Source: an uncultured Bacilli bacterium
Lineage (GTDB): Bacteria; Bacillota_I; Bacilli_A; RF39; UBA660
Reading direction: 5' to 3'
Assembly (NCBI GenBank): GCA_934122215.1
Contig: CAKOWF010000026.1
Span: forward strand, 1-15,162
Length of the DNA stretch: 15,162 nt
Positions 1 to 7,373 of this stretch are shown one piece after another. Under the pieces are notes generated by a model that saw only the letters and a list, made by a program, of their open reading frames with translations, searched no databases and was not told where the DNA came from. Within the stretch, counting starts at the first letter, position 1. Each line of letters opens with the position of its first letter. Both the position numbers and the translations under genes were made by a program.

Positions 1-213
1 TCTATACTAATGTGTAAAGATAAAATAGATGGAATTTTATTTTTAACAGCTTTTCCTTGTGCTTTAGATTCTTTAGTAATACCATTAGTCTTAAGAAAAG
101 TAGATATTCCAACATTACATTTATTAATAGATGAAGAAAATAGTATGACAGGTATAATAACTAGATTAGAGAGTTTTATAGATATTATTGAAAGGAATAA
201 AATACATGACTAA
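1..213 (+). CDS. DUF2229-like CoA-dehydratase activase-related protein, 3' end only
   Basis: The window opens inside this gene; 70 codons are readable in frame before the TAA at 211-213. The visible C-terminus has an FPCALDS stretch (residues 15-21 of the internal ATG reading), then a hydrophobic strand leading to LLIDEENSMTG and TRLESFIDII. That ending (Asp-Glu, then Gly, then Thr-Arg-x-Glu-x-Phe-x-Asp) is typical of DUF2229 and 2-hydroxyacyl-CoA dehydratase-like proteins. It is echoed in the next gene (TGFYTRVEALLDMI), so the two look like paralogs. The next start codon lies eight bases inside this gene, which indicates translational coupling. Family assignment rests on these motifs only, because the N-terminal part is missing. 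Biochemical function is unknown; such proteins accompany the BadF-type activase found two genes downstream. Confidence 0.7.
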   Translation, partial: SILMCKDKIDGILFLTAFPCALDSLVIPLVLRKVDIPTLHLLIDEENSMTGIITRLESFIDIIERNKIHD

Positions 214-1264
214 ACTAGCAATTCCTTTAATGGGAAACTATGAAATACCAGGAACATACTTTTTAAAAAAAATACTAAAATGTGAAATAATAAAAACACC
301 TAAAATAACTAAAAAAACTTTGGAATTAGGAACTAAATATAGTCCAGAAACAGTATGCATGCCATTTAAATATACACTAGGTTCGTTTATTGAAGCAATA
401 AATAAAGGAGCAGATACTTTAGTACAATTAGGTGGAGGATGTAGATATGGATATTACTATGAATTACAAGAAAGTATTTTAAAAGATTTATATGATGTTA
501 ACTATATAAACTTAGTAAGTAAAGGTAAAACTAATGTAAAAGAAGTAATAAAAAAATTAAAAAGTATTAATCCTAAAATATCTTTAATAAATATGTTATA
601 TAGATTTTTAATAACTAAAAGAATGATATTTTGTATGGATAAAATTGAAGATTATATGAGACATAATCTGGCTTTTGAAAAAGAAAAAAAGATGCAGAAA
701 ATATATGATGAATTACTAAATAAATTTACTAATAATAAAGGTTATATAAATTTAATATATAATTATTTAAAATATTTTAGAAAAATAAAAAAAGTAAAAT
801 TAAATAAACCAGAAAATAGAATAAGAATAGGAATAATTGGAGAACTATATACAGTAATGGAACCATTTAGTAATAATGATTTAGAAGAATTATTAATTAA
901 AAATAAAGTAGATATAACAAGATTTACAAATGTAAAATATTTGTTATTTGAAAAAGGTAAAAAGATAAAAAAATATTTAAAATATAGTCGTGAATTCGTT
1001 AAATATAAAATGGGGGCTGACGCTAGTGATAATATAGCGCGAACTAAATATTTATGTGAAAATAAATATGATGCTATCATACATATTAAATCAACATTTT
1101 GTACTCCAGAAATAGGAGCAATGCCTATAATAGAAAAAATATGTAATGAATATAAAGTACCAATATTATTTTTTTCATTTGATTCACAAGATAGTAAAAC
1201 AGGATTTTATACTAGAGTAGAAGCACTACTTGATATGATAGAAATGAGGAAGAAAAATGAATAA
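206..1264 (+). CDS. CoA protein activase-like protein (DUF2229/2-hydroxyacyl-CoA dehydratase-related)
   Basis: The product is 352 residues from ATG 206. A TTG at 188 is in frame, but the ATG has AAAGGA at 191-196 at good spacing, so it is preferred. The N-terminus (LAIPLMGNYEIPGTYFLKK) and the SPETVCMPFK segment, followed by DTLVQLGGGCRYGYY, match the CoA-activase-related family that is encoded beside BadF-type ATPases. Conserved cysteines are C51, C79 and C299 (in FCTPEIG), plausible iron-sulfur ligands by analogy with dehydratase subunits. The middle third is Lys-rich and poorly conserved. The C-terminus ends in a TRVEALLDMI motif shared with the upstream gene. It overlaps its neighbours by eight bases on each side, so the three genes form one translationally coupled unit. 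The substrate is unknown, and no obvious dehydratase substrate pair is visible in the window. Confidence 0.75.
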   Translation: MTKLAIPLMGNYEIPGTYFLKKILKCEIIKTPKITKKTLELGTKYSPETVCMPFKYTLGSFIEAINKGADTLVQLGGGCRYGYYYELQESILKDLYDVNYINLVSKGKTNVKEVIKKLKSINPKISLINMLYRFLITKRMIFCMDKIEDYMRHNLAFEKEKKMQKIYDELLNKFTNNKGYINLIYNYLKYFRKIKKVKLNKPENRIRIGIIGELYTVMEPFSNNDLEELLIKNKVDITRFTNVKYLLFEKGKKIKKYLKYSREFVKYKMGADASDNIARTKYLCENKYDAIIHIKSTFCTPEIGAMPIIEKICNEYKVPILFFSFDSQDSKTGFYTRVEALLDMIEMRKKNE

Positions 1265-2189
1265 ATGTTATATAGGAATAGATATTGGATCCATTTCTAC
1301 AAAAGGTGTTATTATAGATGAATCTAATAATATAATAGATAGTATTTATATAGATACAAATGCTAATCCTATTGAAGCATCTAAAAAGGTAATAAATTAT
1401 TTAAAGAAAAAAGCATCTAATTATACTATAAAAGGAATTGGTACTACAGGAAGTGCTAGAAGATTAATTGGACTTATGATAGATGCTAATATAATAAAAA
1501 ATGAAATAACAGCTCATGCTATTGGAACTATGTCAATATATCCGGATGTTAAAACTATATTAGAAATTGGTGGGCAAGATTCGAAAATAATACTTATCGA
1601 TAATGGAATAATAAAAGATTATGCTATGAATACCTTATGTGCTGCTGGTACAGGTGCCTTTTTAACTAGTCAAGCAAAAAGATTAAATATTCCGGTAGAA
1701 GAATTTGGCAACTATGCATTAACTAGTAAAAATCCAGTTAATATAGCTGCTCGTTGTACTGTATTTGCTGAATCAGACTTAATTCATAAAGCACAAATGG
1801 GATATCAAAAAGAAGATATAATAGCAGGCCTTTGTAAAAGTATCGTGATAAATTATTTAAATAATGTTGCTAGAGGTAAAAAAATATATGATAAAGTTGT
1901 ATTTCAAGGCGGAGTATCTAAAAATGTAGGTGTTCAAAAATATTTTAAAGAAATTTTAAATAAAGATATTATAGTAGATAAAAATGGTCATTTAATGGGA
2001 GCATTAGGAATAGCAATCCTTTCTCATAATTATGAAACAGATAAAGTATATGATTTAGATATTAACGATATTAAATTTGAAACAAAAGGTATAGAATGTC
2101 ATGGCTGTGCCAATAATTGTGAAATTGTAAGAATATACAAAAATGATAAATTAATTGATTCAGTTGGTAGCAGATGTGGAAAAGAGTAA
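1257..2189 (+). CDS. BadF/BadG/BcrA/BcrD-type acyl-CoA dehydratase activase ATPase
   Basis: This 310-residue protein has the ASKHA ATPase fold. The phosphate-1 motif is IGIDIGSISTKGVIID (6-21), a second glycine motif is IGTTGSARR (61-69), LEIGGQDSK lies at 102-110 and the adenosine-side motif is FQGGVSKN (216-223). C128 (in LCAAGTGAFL) and C167 (in AARCTVFAES) sit where HgdC-type activators hold the bridging [4Fe-4S] cluster of the homodimer. Family members use ATP hydrolysis to push a single electron into a 2-hydroxyacyl-CoA dehydratase or related enzyme. The length exceeds the usual roughly 260 residues because of a C-terminal extension with four cysteines (C281, C284, C288, C307), which may hold a second metal site. 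ATG 1257 overlaps the upstream stop by eight bases. The family is clear; the partner enzyme is not. Confidence 0.9.
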   Translation: MNKCYIGIDIGSISTKGVIIDESNNIIDSIYIDTNANPIEASKKVINYLKKKASNYTIKGIGTTGSARRLIGLMIDANIIKNEITAHAIGTMSIYPDVKTILEIGGQDSKIILIDNGIIKDYAMNTLCAAGTGAFLTSQAKRLNIPVEEFGNYALTSKNPVNIAARCTVFAESDLIHKAQMGYQKEDIIAGLCKSIVINYLNNVARGKKIYDKVVFQGGVSKNVGVQKYFKEILNKDIIVDKNGHLMGALGIAILSHNYETDKVYDLDINDIKFETKGIECHGCANNCEIVRIYKNDKLIDSVGSRCGKE

Positions 2190-2218
2190 TTGACAATCTC
2201 TCTTTATTAGTGTATAAA
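2190..2218 (+). promoter_or_regulatory. sigma-A type promoter of topA
   Basis: A perfect -35 TTGACA (2190-2195) begins on the base after the stop codon of the activase gene. A 17-base spacer separates it from the -10 TATAAA (2213-2218). The start codon of topA is 25 bases beyond the -10 box, with AGGAG at 2231-2235 between. Box identity and spacing are close to consensus. No convincing terminator separates the upstream operon, so read-through into topA is also possible. Confidence 0.8.
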
Positions 2219-2243
2219 ATATAGAGAAACAGGAGTGATACTT

Positions 2244-4265
2244 TTGAAAAAATTAGTAATAGTGGAATCACCAGCTAAAGTAAAAACAATATCAAAATAT
2301 TTAGGTGATGATTATTTAGTTACATCTTCTAAAGGACATATTAGAGATTTATCTACAAAAGGAAAATATGGTTTAGGAGTAGATATTGAAAATCATTTTA
2401 AACCTGATTATGTAACAATAAAAGGAAAATCAAAAATAGTTTCAGAATTAAAAAAAGATGTTAAAAAAACTGATTTTGTTTATCTTGCTACCGATCCAGA
2501 CCGTGAAGGAGAAGCTATTAGTTTTCACTTAAAAGATGTGTTAGGATTAAATGATTCAGAGTATGATCGTGTAGTATTTAATGAAATTACTAAAAATGCT
2601 ATACTAGAATCTTTTAAACATCCAAGAAAAATAGATGATAATTTAGTTGAATCTCAAGAAGCTAGAAGAATATTAGATAGAATTATCGGATTTAGATTAT
2701 CAAAATTAATTCAATCTAAAACAGATGGTACAAGTGCAGGAAGAGTACAAAGTGTAGCTTTAAAATTAATTGTTGAAAGAGAAGAAGAAATAAATAATTT
2801 TAAATCTGAAGAGTATTATACTATTAAAGCTATTTTCCCAGATTTTGAAGCTGATTTAGTTAAATTTAAAACTAAAAAAATTGAAATTAAATCGGAATTA
2901 GAAGCTAATAAAATATTAGAAAATTTATCTAAATCTTTTGAAATAGAAAATACAGAAAAAAAAGAAAAATCAAAAAAAGCTCCACTTCCTTTTATAACTA
3001 GTACATTACAACAGGTAGCTAGTAATAAACTTGGAATGAGTACTAAAAAAACAATGAGTGTTGCTCAAAAATTATACGAAGGTATAGATTTAGGTAGTGA
3101 AACAGTCGGTTTAATTACTTATATGCGTACTGATTCAACTCGTTTATCACAAGATTTTATTAAAGAAACAGAAAAGTTTATTGAAACAAAATATGGTAAA
3201 GAATATAAAGGTAGTGTTCATGAAAAAAATAGTGAATTTTCACAAGACGCTCATGAAGCTATTAGACCTACAAGTATTAAAAGAGATCCATTAAGTATGA
3301 AAGCTTTTTTAACTCCTGATGAATATAAATTATATCGTTTAATTTATTATAGAGCTTTAGCTTCTTTAATGAGTAATGCTAAAACACTTAATACTAGTGT
3401 AGTTTTAAATAATAATGATTATAAATTTAAAGTTAATGGTCAAACTTTAGTATTTAAGGGTTACTTAGAAGTTTATAGTGATTATGAATCATTGTCTGAA
3501 ACAATACTTCCTCCTTTTGATACATATAAAAGTAATGTAATTGTTTCTAATGATATTATTAGTGAGCAACACTTTACTGAACCACCTAGTAGATATACTG
3601 AGGCTAAATTAGTAGCAGCATTAGATGAATTAGGTATTGGTAGACCTAGTACATATGCTAAAATAATTGATAATATTAAAACTAGAGATTATGTAGAAGT
3701 AGTTGATAAAAAATTTAAACCTACAACTACTGGTATAGAAGTTACTAAAAAATTACAAGAATTCTTTAGTCATATTATAAATGTTGAATATACTGCTAAT
3801 ATGGAAACAGAACTAGATAAAATAGCTGATGGTGATTTAGTTTGGTATGATGTTTTAGATAGTTTTTATAAAGATTTTGAACCATCTATTCAAGAAGCTT
3901 TTTCTAAAATGGAAAAGAAGGAAGCAGAAAAAACTGGTGAAATGTGTCCAGAATGTGGCAATCCATTAGTAATTAGAAAAGGGAAATATGGCTTTTTTAC
4001 AGCTTGTAGTAATTTTCCTGAATGTAAGTATATTAAGCAAGATAAGAAAGTTGTAACAGAAATTTGTGATTGTCCTAATTGTGATGGTAAGATTGTTGAG
4101 AAAAAGAGTAAAAGAGGAAAATTATTTTATGGATGCAATAATTATCCTACTTGTAAAACAGCATACTGGGATAAACCAACTGGAGAAAAATGTCCTGAAT
4201 GTGGTAATATGTTACTAGAAAAAAAGAATATTATAAAATGTAGTAATTGTGATTATGAAAAATAG
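2244..4265 (+). CDS. topA: DNA topoisomerase I (type IA)
   Basis: This is the full-length bacterial enzyme that relaxes negative supercoils by single-strand passage. I chose TTG 2244 as the start (673 residues) because AGGAG at 2231-2235 is eight bases upstream and the protein then begins MKKLVIVESPAK, the classic family N-terminus. A GTG at 2235 would overlap the Shine-Dalgarno sequence. The TOPRIM domain carries E8 and DPDREG at 84-89 (metal binding). The catalytic tyrosine is Y293 in ITYMRTDS. The central toroid ends near 560. Three C-terminal four-cysteine zinc ribbons follow at about 568-595, 610-637 and 650-670; the third is the shortest. No insertions or lesions are seen. It appears monocistronic, with its own promoter and a terminator over its stop codon. 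Confidence 0.97.
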   Translation: MKKLVIVESPAKVKTISKYLGDDYLVTSSKGHIRDLSTKGKYGLGVDIENHFKPDYVTIKGKSKIVSELKKDVKKTDFVYLATDPDREGEAISFHLKDVLGLNDSEYDRVVFNEITKNAILESFKHPRKIDDNLVESQEARRILDRIIGFRLSKLIQSKTDGTSAGRVQSVALKLIVEREEEINNFKSEEYYTIKAIFPDFEADLVKFKTKKIEIKSELEANKILENLSKSFEIENTEKKEKSKKAPLPFITSTLQQVASNKLGMSTKKTMSVAQKLYEGIDLGSETVGLITYMRTDSTRLSQDFIKETEKFIETKYGKEYKGSVHEKNSEFSQDAHEAIRPTSIKRDPLSMKAFLTPDEYKLYRLIYYRALASLMSNAKTLNTSVVLNNNDYKFKVNGQTLVFKGYLEVYSDYESLSETILPPFDTYKSNVIVSNDIISEQHFTEPPSRYTEAKLVAALDELGIGRPSTYAKIIDNIKTRDYVEVVDKKFKPTTTGIEVTKKLQEFFSHIINVEYTANMETELDKIADGDLVWYDVLDSFYKDFEPSIQEAFSKMEKKEAEKTGEMCPECGNPLVIRKGKYGFFTACSNFPECKYIKQDKKVVTEICDCPNCDGKIVEKKSKRGKLFYGCNNYPTCKTAYWDKPTGEKCPECGNMLLEKKNIIKCSNCDYEK

Positions 4266-4284
4266 AACTTTGTTTCTATTTTTT
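4258..4284 (+). terminator. intrinsic terminator of topA
   Basis: A perfect 10-bp stem pairs AAAAATAGAA (4258-4267) with TTCTATTTTT (4274-4283) around a six-base loop and merges into a T-run. The left arm includes the topA stop codon. The stem is AT-rich, as expected for this genome. Confidence 0.75.
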
Positions 4285-4324
4285 ATATTTAAATAATTAA
4301 TTTCCAAATTTTTCAAACATTTTC

Positions 4325-4351
4325 TTGCATATTGTATTTTAATATGATAAT
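4325..4351 (+). promoter_or_regulatory. candidate promoter of the TM2/TMEM43/AIM24 operon
   Basis: TTGCAT (4325-4330) and GATAAT (4346-4351) form a possible -35/-10 pair, but the 15-base spacing is short. If used, transcription would begin near 4358, exactly where the pairing region of the downstream leader starts. This positional fit raises its plausibility. The boxes are weak and the region is uniformly AT-rich, so the call is tentative. Confidence 0.35.
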
Positions 4352-4355
4352 ATTA

Positions 4356-4505
4356 AATTGTAAAATCATGATAGTAGTATAGTTTTCGAGTAGTAAATTT
4401 TTGGTGTTTGCTATTTGTAAACGGGGGGGGGTATTTTTACCCACCTTTTTTTTGTTTATTTATAAACAAAAAAAGATTTTACATTTGTATTTTAGGAGGT
4501 GAATT
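4356..4505 (+). promoter_or_regulatory. structured 5' leader with competing hairpins and SD-sequestering element
   Basis: Several pairings can be drawn by eye. A closing stem joins GTAAAATC (4360-4367) to GATTTTAC (4475-4482). Hairpin A pairs 4382-4397 with 4407-4422 (15 pairs including three G-U, one T-T mismatch). Hairpin B folds the G9 tract and T4432 (4423-4432) on ACCCACC (4439-4445), followed by T8, like an intrinsic terminator. Hairpin C is a perfect 12-bp repeat (4447-4458 with 4463-4474) that would hide that T-run. CACCTTTT (4442-4449) is complementary, with two G-U pairs, to the whole Shine-Dalgarno AGGAGGTG (4494-4501). B, C and the SD pairing share bases and so compete. I do not recognise a known riboswitch. 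Function as an attenuator or translational switch is inference. Confidence 0.5.
4423..4431 (+). repeat. G9 homopolymer tract
   Basis: Nine consecutive G residues lie in an otherwise very AT-rich non-coding region, 75 bases before the start codon of the TM2 gene. Tracts of this length are prone to slipped-strand length change in other bacteria. Here the tract forms one side of hairpin B in the leader. Phase variation is a hypothesis; one sequence cannot show it. Confidence 0.9.
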
Positions 4506-4727
4506 ATGCAAGGTGTTTCAAGTAAATCAAGATTAGTAGCATTACTATTATGTTTTTTCCTTGGAGGATTAGGAGTACATAGATTCTATGCTGGTAAAAT
4601 TGGAACGGGAATAGTTTGGTTATTAACTTTAGGATGTTTCGGAATTGGATCTCTTATTGATTTAATAATGATTATTTGTGGAAGTTTTACTGATAAAGAT
4701 GGTAATTTAATTAAAGAATGGAATTAA
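4506..4727 (+). CDS. TM2 domain membrane protein
   Basis: This 73-residue protein consists almost entirely of a TM2 domain. A basic N-terminus (SKSRLVALLL) leads into the first membrane helix, then the signature FLGGLGVHRFYAGK (about residues 18-31) at the turn, a second helix (GIVWLLTLGCFGIGSLIDLIM) and a short polar tail. TM2 proteins are small two-helix membrane proteins of poorly known function, often encoded beside zinc-ribbon or DUF4190 proteins, as here. The Shine-Dalgarno AGGAGGTGA (4494-4502) is a near-perfect match to the 16S tail, so translation should be strong unless the leader hides it. It is the first gene of the envelope operon; the next gene starts 35 bases later. Confidence 0.9.
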   Translation: MQGVSSKSRLVALLLCFFLGGLGVHRFYAGKIGTGIVWLLTLGCFGIGSLIDLIMIICGSFTDKDGNLIKEWN

Positions 4728-4762
4728 CATTTGTTAATTGTATGATAAAAAAGAGGTAAAAA

Positions 4763-5209
4763 ATGAAAAGAATTATTAAAGTATTAGCTATTAGTTTTTT
4801 GTTTTTAGCAGCATTAACTGGATGCTCAAAAGAAAAAACGTATGGCTTAAATGAAGATGTTTATGTTAAAAATTCGCAAGGTGAATATAGGATTAAGATA
4901 ACTGATGTTGAAAGAAAAGTTTCTAAGAAAAATGAAAATTATGTTGAAATTACATTCGAAGTAGAAAATATTTCAATAAGCGGAGCTTTAGAAAAAGATG
5001 AATATAACTTTATGGCCTATGATAAAAAAGGAAAATCTTGTTCTTCTTATTTAATTTTAGGTCAAAATAATTTAAAAGCAAATAAGGGTGAAAAATATCA
5101 GATTAAAATGGGATACTATTTAGATAGTAATGATAATTATATAAAACTTGATTATTCTGATAATTATTTAAGTGGTAATAAAGATTTAACTTTTGTTTTA
5201 GAATGGTAG
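4763..5209 (+). CDS. lipoprotein with DUF4352-like domain
   Basis: The 148-residue product has a clear type II signal peptide: MKRIIK, a hydrophobic core, then the lipobox L18-T19-G20-C21, so it should be lipidated on C21 and held on the outer face of the membrane. The mature part begins with a short linker and YGLNEDVYVKNSQGEYRIKI, followed by a YVEITFEVEN strand and a later FMAYDKKGKS strand. This is the beta-sandwich pattern of DUF4352 (Ig-like) lipoproteins from Firmicutes. Its role is unknown; such domains are thought to bind or stabilise cell-surface partners. AGAGGT sits at 4752-4757. The stop codon is fused to the Shine-Dalgarno sequence of the next gene. Confidence 0.8.
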   Translation: MKRIIKVLAISFLFLAALTGCSKEKTYGLNEDVYVKNSQGEYRIKITDVERKVSKKNENYVEITFEVENISISGALEKDEYNFMAYDKKGKSCSSYLILGQNNLKANKGEKYQIKMGYYLDSNDNYIKLDYSDNYLSGNKDLTFVLEW

Positions 5210-5218
5210 GTGTTAGTA

Positions 5219-6295
5219 ATGAAATGTAGTAAATGTGGAACTGTAACAGATGGAAAAAATCCGTTTTGTCCAGGATGCGGTTGTAAAATTGAAAACGATG
5301 TAAATAATCAAAATAACAATTCAAATATGAATCAAAACGTAAACCCTGATTTAAATATGAATTATAATCAAAATGTAAATCCAAATATGAATTATAATAC
5401 AACTATGAATCAAAGTGTTAATCCTAGTTCAACTATGAATTATAGTCAAAATAATAATTCAAATATGAATTACAATCAAAATAAAAGTTCATTTGGTACT
5501 ATATCTATTATATTAGGTGTAGCATCAATTGTATTAGGATTTTTGTATCCTGTAATAGGATTAATTGTTGGTATAGCAGGTATTGTACTTGCTAGCATGT
5601 ATTTTAAACAAACACATAGTAAAACAGCTGGTAAAGCATTAAGCATAGTAGGTGTTGTACTAAGTGCTTTAGCAACAATTTTAAAAGTTTTATTAGTAGT
5701 AGGTATAACTTTTTTAACAAATATATTTGATGGAATAAATAAAGATGATGTACAAGTTGGTGATAAACCAAGCGGTAATACTACAGTTGAAAGTAGTGAA
5801 GTTGCAACAACTTTAACTTGTACTTATAAAGGAACAGCTATAGAGGAAACTTATACAACTAAATTTGATAAAAATGATAATTTAGTTGGATACACTGAAA
5901 AAATTAAAGCACAAAATGGAATTATAAATGAATGTTTTTGTTTTAATGAAGGATCATCATTAGAAATTAACAATATAGATTTATCTGATTCTAAATATAG
6001 ATGTAATAGTTGTTCAAATGTTAAAGCTTTTGATTCTAGTAAATTAGCTCAAAAAGAAGCTATGATACTAACTAGTAAAATGGCTGATTTAATTATAATT
6101 AAAGAACTAAAAGGTACATCAGGATTTAATGGAAACTATACAATTGGAAGTAATACAACAGATTATACAATTGATGTTGATTTTTCTAAATTAAGTTCAA
6201 AAGGAAAAGAAATACTTTCTATAGAAGATTATGAAGGATATAGTTCAAGTGAATTAAAAGAAGTATTAACTTCATCTGGTTATACTTGTAAATAG
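5219..6295 (+). CDS. zinc-ribbon, DUF4190-like membrane protein with extracytoplasmic Cys-rich domain
   Basis: I chose ATG 5219 (358 residues). AGGTG at 5208-5212 sits six bases upstream, and the protein then opens directly with the zinc ribbon (C3, C6, C17, C20). Residues 29-89 are a low-complexity Asn/Met/Tyr-rich linker with repeated NMNYNQN-like units. Two hydrophobic hairpin segments follow (about 93-128 and 138-170) in the DUF4190 style. After the membrane comes a domain of about 165 residues starting LTCTYKG and ending in SGYTCK, with internal cysteines in CFCF and RCNSC. That ending is shared with the small membrane protein at 11873. Topology is probably zinc ribbon inside, C-terminal domain outside. 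Function is unknown. It is followed eight bases later by the TMEM43 gene. Confidence 0.8.
   Translation: MKCSKCGTVTDGKNPFCPGCGCKIENDVNNQNNNSNMNQNVNPDLNMNYNQNVNPNMNYNTTMNQSVNPSSTMNYSQNNNSNMNYNQNKSSFGTISIILGVASIVLGFLYPVIGLIVGIAGIVLASMYFKQTHSKTAGKALSIVGVVLSALATILKVLLVVGITFLTNIFDGINKDDVQVGDKPSGNTTVESSEVATTLTCTYKGTAIEETYTTKFDKNDNLVGYTEKIKAQNGIINECFCFNEGSSLEINNIDLSDSKYRCNSCSNVKAFDSSKLAQKEAMILTSKMADLIIIKELKGTSGFNGNYTIGSNTTDYTIDVDFSKLSSKGKEILSIEDYEGYSSSELKEVLTSSGYTCK
5303..5485 (+). repeat. degenerate coding repeat, Asn/Met-rich linker
   Basis: The DNA for residues 29-89 of the zinc-ribbon/DUF4190 protein is made of imperfect copies of a unit reading roughly aatatgaattataatcaaaa, with Pro/Val/Ser variants between copies. 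At least four NMNYN or TMNYN cores are visible. The product would be a flexible, uncharged linker. Such tracts can vary in copy number between strains. Confidence 0.7.
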
Positions 6296-6303
6296 GTGAT
6301 AGT

Positions 6304-7368
6304 ATGAAAAAAGTAAAAGATTCTATTTTCGGAGTATTAATAGGTATTATATTTATAATAGGTGGTATATTTTTAATATTTTGGAATGAAAAAAATAATG
6401 TAAAAAATATAAAAGTAATAGATGAATTACAAAAAGTAGTTATAGATGTTAAAAGTGATGATATTCAAACTACTAATGATAATAAGTTAGTAAATACATT
6501 TGGAAAATTGGTTCTTTCAGGTAATATAGTAGATACTTCTTTCGGTGTAAAGGTAGGAAGTGCTATATTAGTAAGAACTGTTGAAATGTATCAATGGAAA
6601 GAAAATTGTAGTACAGATGATAATAATAAAAAAACTTGTGAATATTCAAAAACATGGAGTAGTAATTTAATTGATTCAAATAAATTTGAAACTAAAGCAA
6701 ACCATATAAATCCAAGTTATATGAGTTATAAATCAGAAACAATTTTAGGTAAAAATATAAAAGTTGGGAATTATAGTTTAAGTGATGATCAATTAAAAAA
6801 TTTATCTACAGATAAAGTATATACTGATTATACTAATTTACCATATGGATATAAAAAAGTTGGTGAATATGTAACTAATGCTAGTAATTATGATGAACCA
6901 GAAATAGGTAATTTAAGAATTAAATATACTTATAATGATAGTACAGATGTAACAGTATTAGCTATGCAAAAGGGTAATAATTTAATTGATTATAAAACTG
7001 AACAAGGAACTCTTATTAATGAGATAAGAAGTGGTATTAAATCTTCATCAGAAATGATTCAAATAATAGAAAATAGTAATAATTTATTAAAATGGATTTT
7101 AAGAGGAGCATCTTTATTATTAGAAATTATTGGTATAGCAGCAATTTTTGGACCAATAACATCATTAACATCATATGTTCCAATTTTAGGAAGTCTTGTA
7201 GGAACAGCTACATCTTTAGTTGGATTTTTATTAGGAACTTCAATAACACTATTATGTACAGCTATTGCTTGGATTTTATATCGTCCATTATTAGGTATAA
7301 TATTGCTTGCTATGAGTTTATTATTATTCTATATATTAATGAGTAAAGGTAAAAAAAGTAGGAGGTAA
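6304..7368 (+). CDS. TMEM43/LUMA family membrane protein
   Basis: This 354-residue protein has the family architecture. One N-terminal membrane helix (about 8-26) runs into the conserved FWNEK. A large loop of about 225 residues on one side of the membrane carries RTVEMYQWKE. Several C-terminal helices follow (about 263-348), with YRPLLGI before the last one. Bacterial TMEM43 proteins are uncharacterised; the eukaryotic homolog is an inner nuclear/ER membrane protein. The loop has two cysteines (in ENCSTDD and TCEYS) that could form a disulfide if extracytoplasmic. ATG 6304 follows AGGTGAT (6294-6300), which overlaps the upstream stop. The AIM24-family gene begins five bases after its stop, with AGGAGGT at 7360-7366, so the two are probably made together. 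Confidence 0.85.
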   Translation: MKKVKDSIFGVLIGIIFIIGGIFLIFWNEKNNVKNIKVIDELQKVVIDVKSDDIQTTNDNKLVNTFGKLVLSGNIVDTSFGVKVGSAILVRTVEMYQWKENCSTDDNNKKTCEYSKTWSSNLIDSNKFETKANHINPSYMSYKSETILGKNIKVGNYSLSDDQLKNLSTDKVYTDYTNLPYGYKKVGEYVTNASNYDEPEIGNLRIKYTYNDSTDVTVLAMQKGNNLIDYKTEQGTLINEIRSGIKSSSEMIQIIENSNNLLKWILRGASLLLEIIGIAAIFGPITSLTSYVPILGSLVGTATSLVGFLLGTSITLLCTAIAWILYRPLLGIILLAMSLLLFYILMSKGKKSRR

Positions 7369-7373
7369 TTAAA

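Noticed and set aside
188..205. TTG 188 as the start of the second activase-like gene
   Set aside because: It would put the AAAGGA motif inside the coding region, while ATG 206 has that motif at proper spacing and gives the family-like N-terminus.
763..1080. Minus-strand open frame opposite the CoA protein activase-like gene
   Set aside because: It is hydrophobic only because it is antisense to Lys/Ile-rich codons; it has no ribosome binding site or recognisable family and lies wholly inside a well supported gene.
2181..2205. Terminator between the activase gene and topA (AAAGAG with CTCTTT)
   Set aside because: The stem is six bases with a 13-base loop and only a short T-run; it coincides with the topA promoter and is not convincing.
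5103..5402. Minus-strand open frame of 99 codons rich in Tyr/Asn/Leu
   Set aside because: It is the complement of the lipoprotein end and the Asn/Met repeat; composition reflects the repeat and there is no start signal.
7092..7346. Plus-strand open frame inside the TMEM43 gene
   Set aside because: It is a frame-shifted shadow of the membrane helices, with no ribosome binding site and no family likeness.
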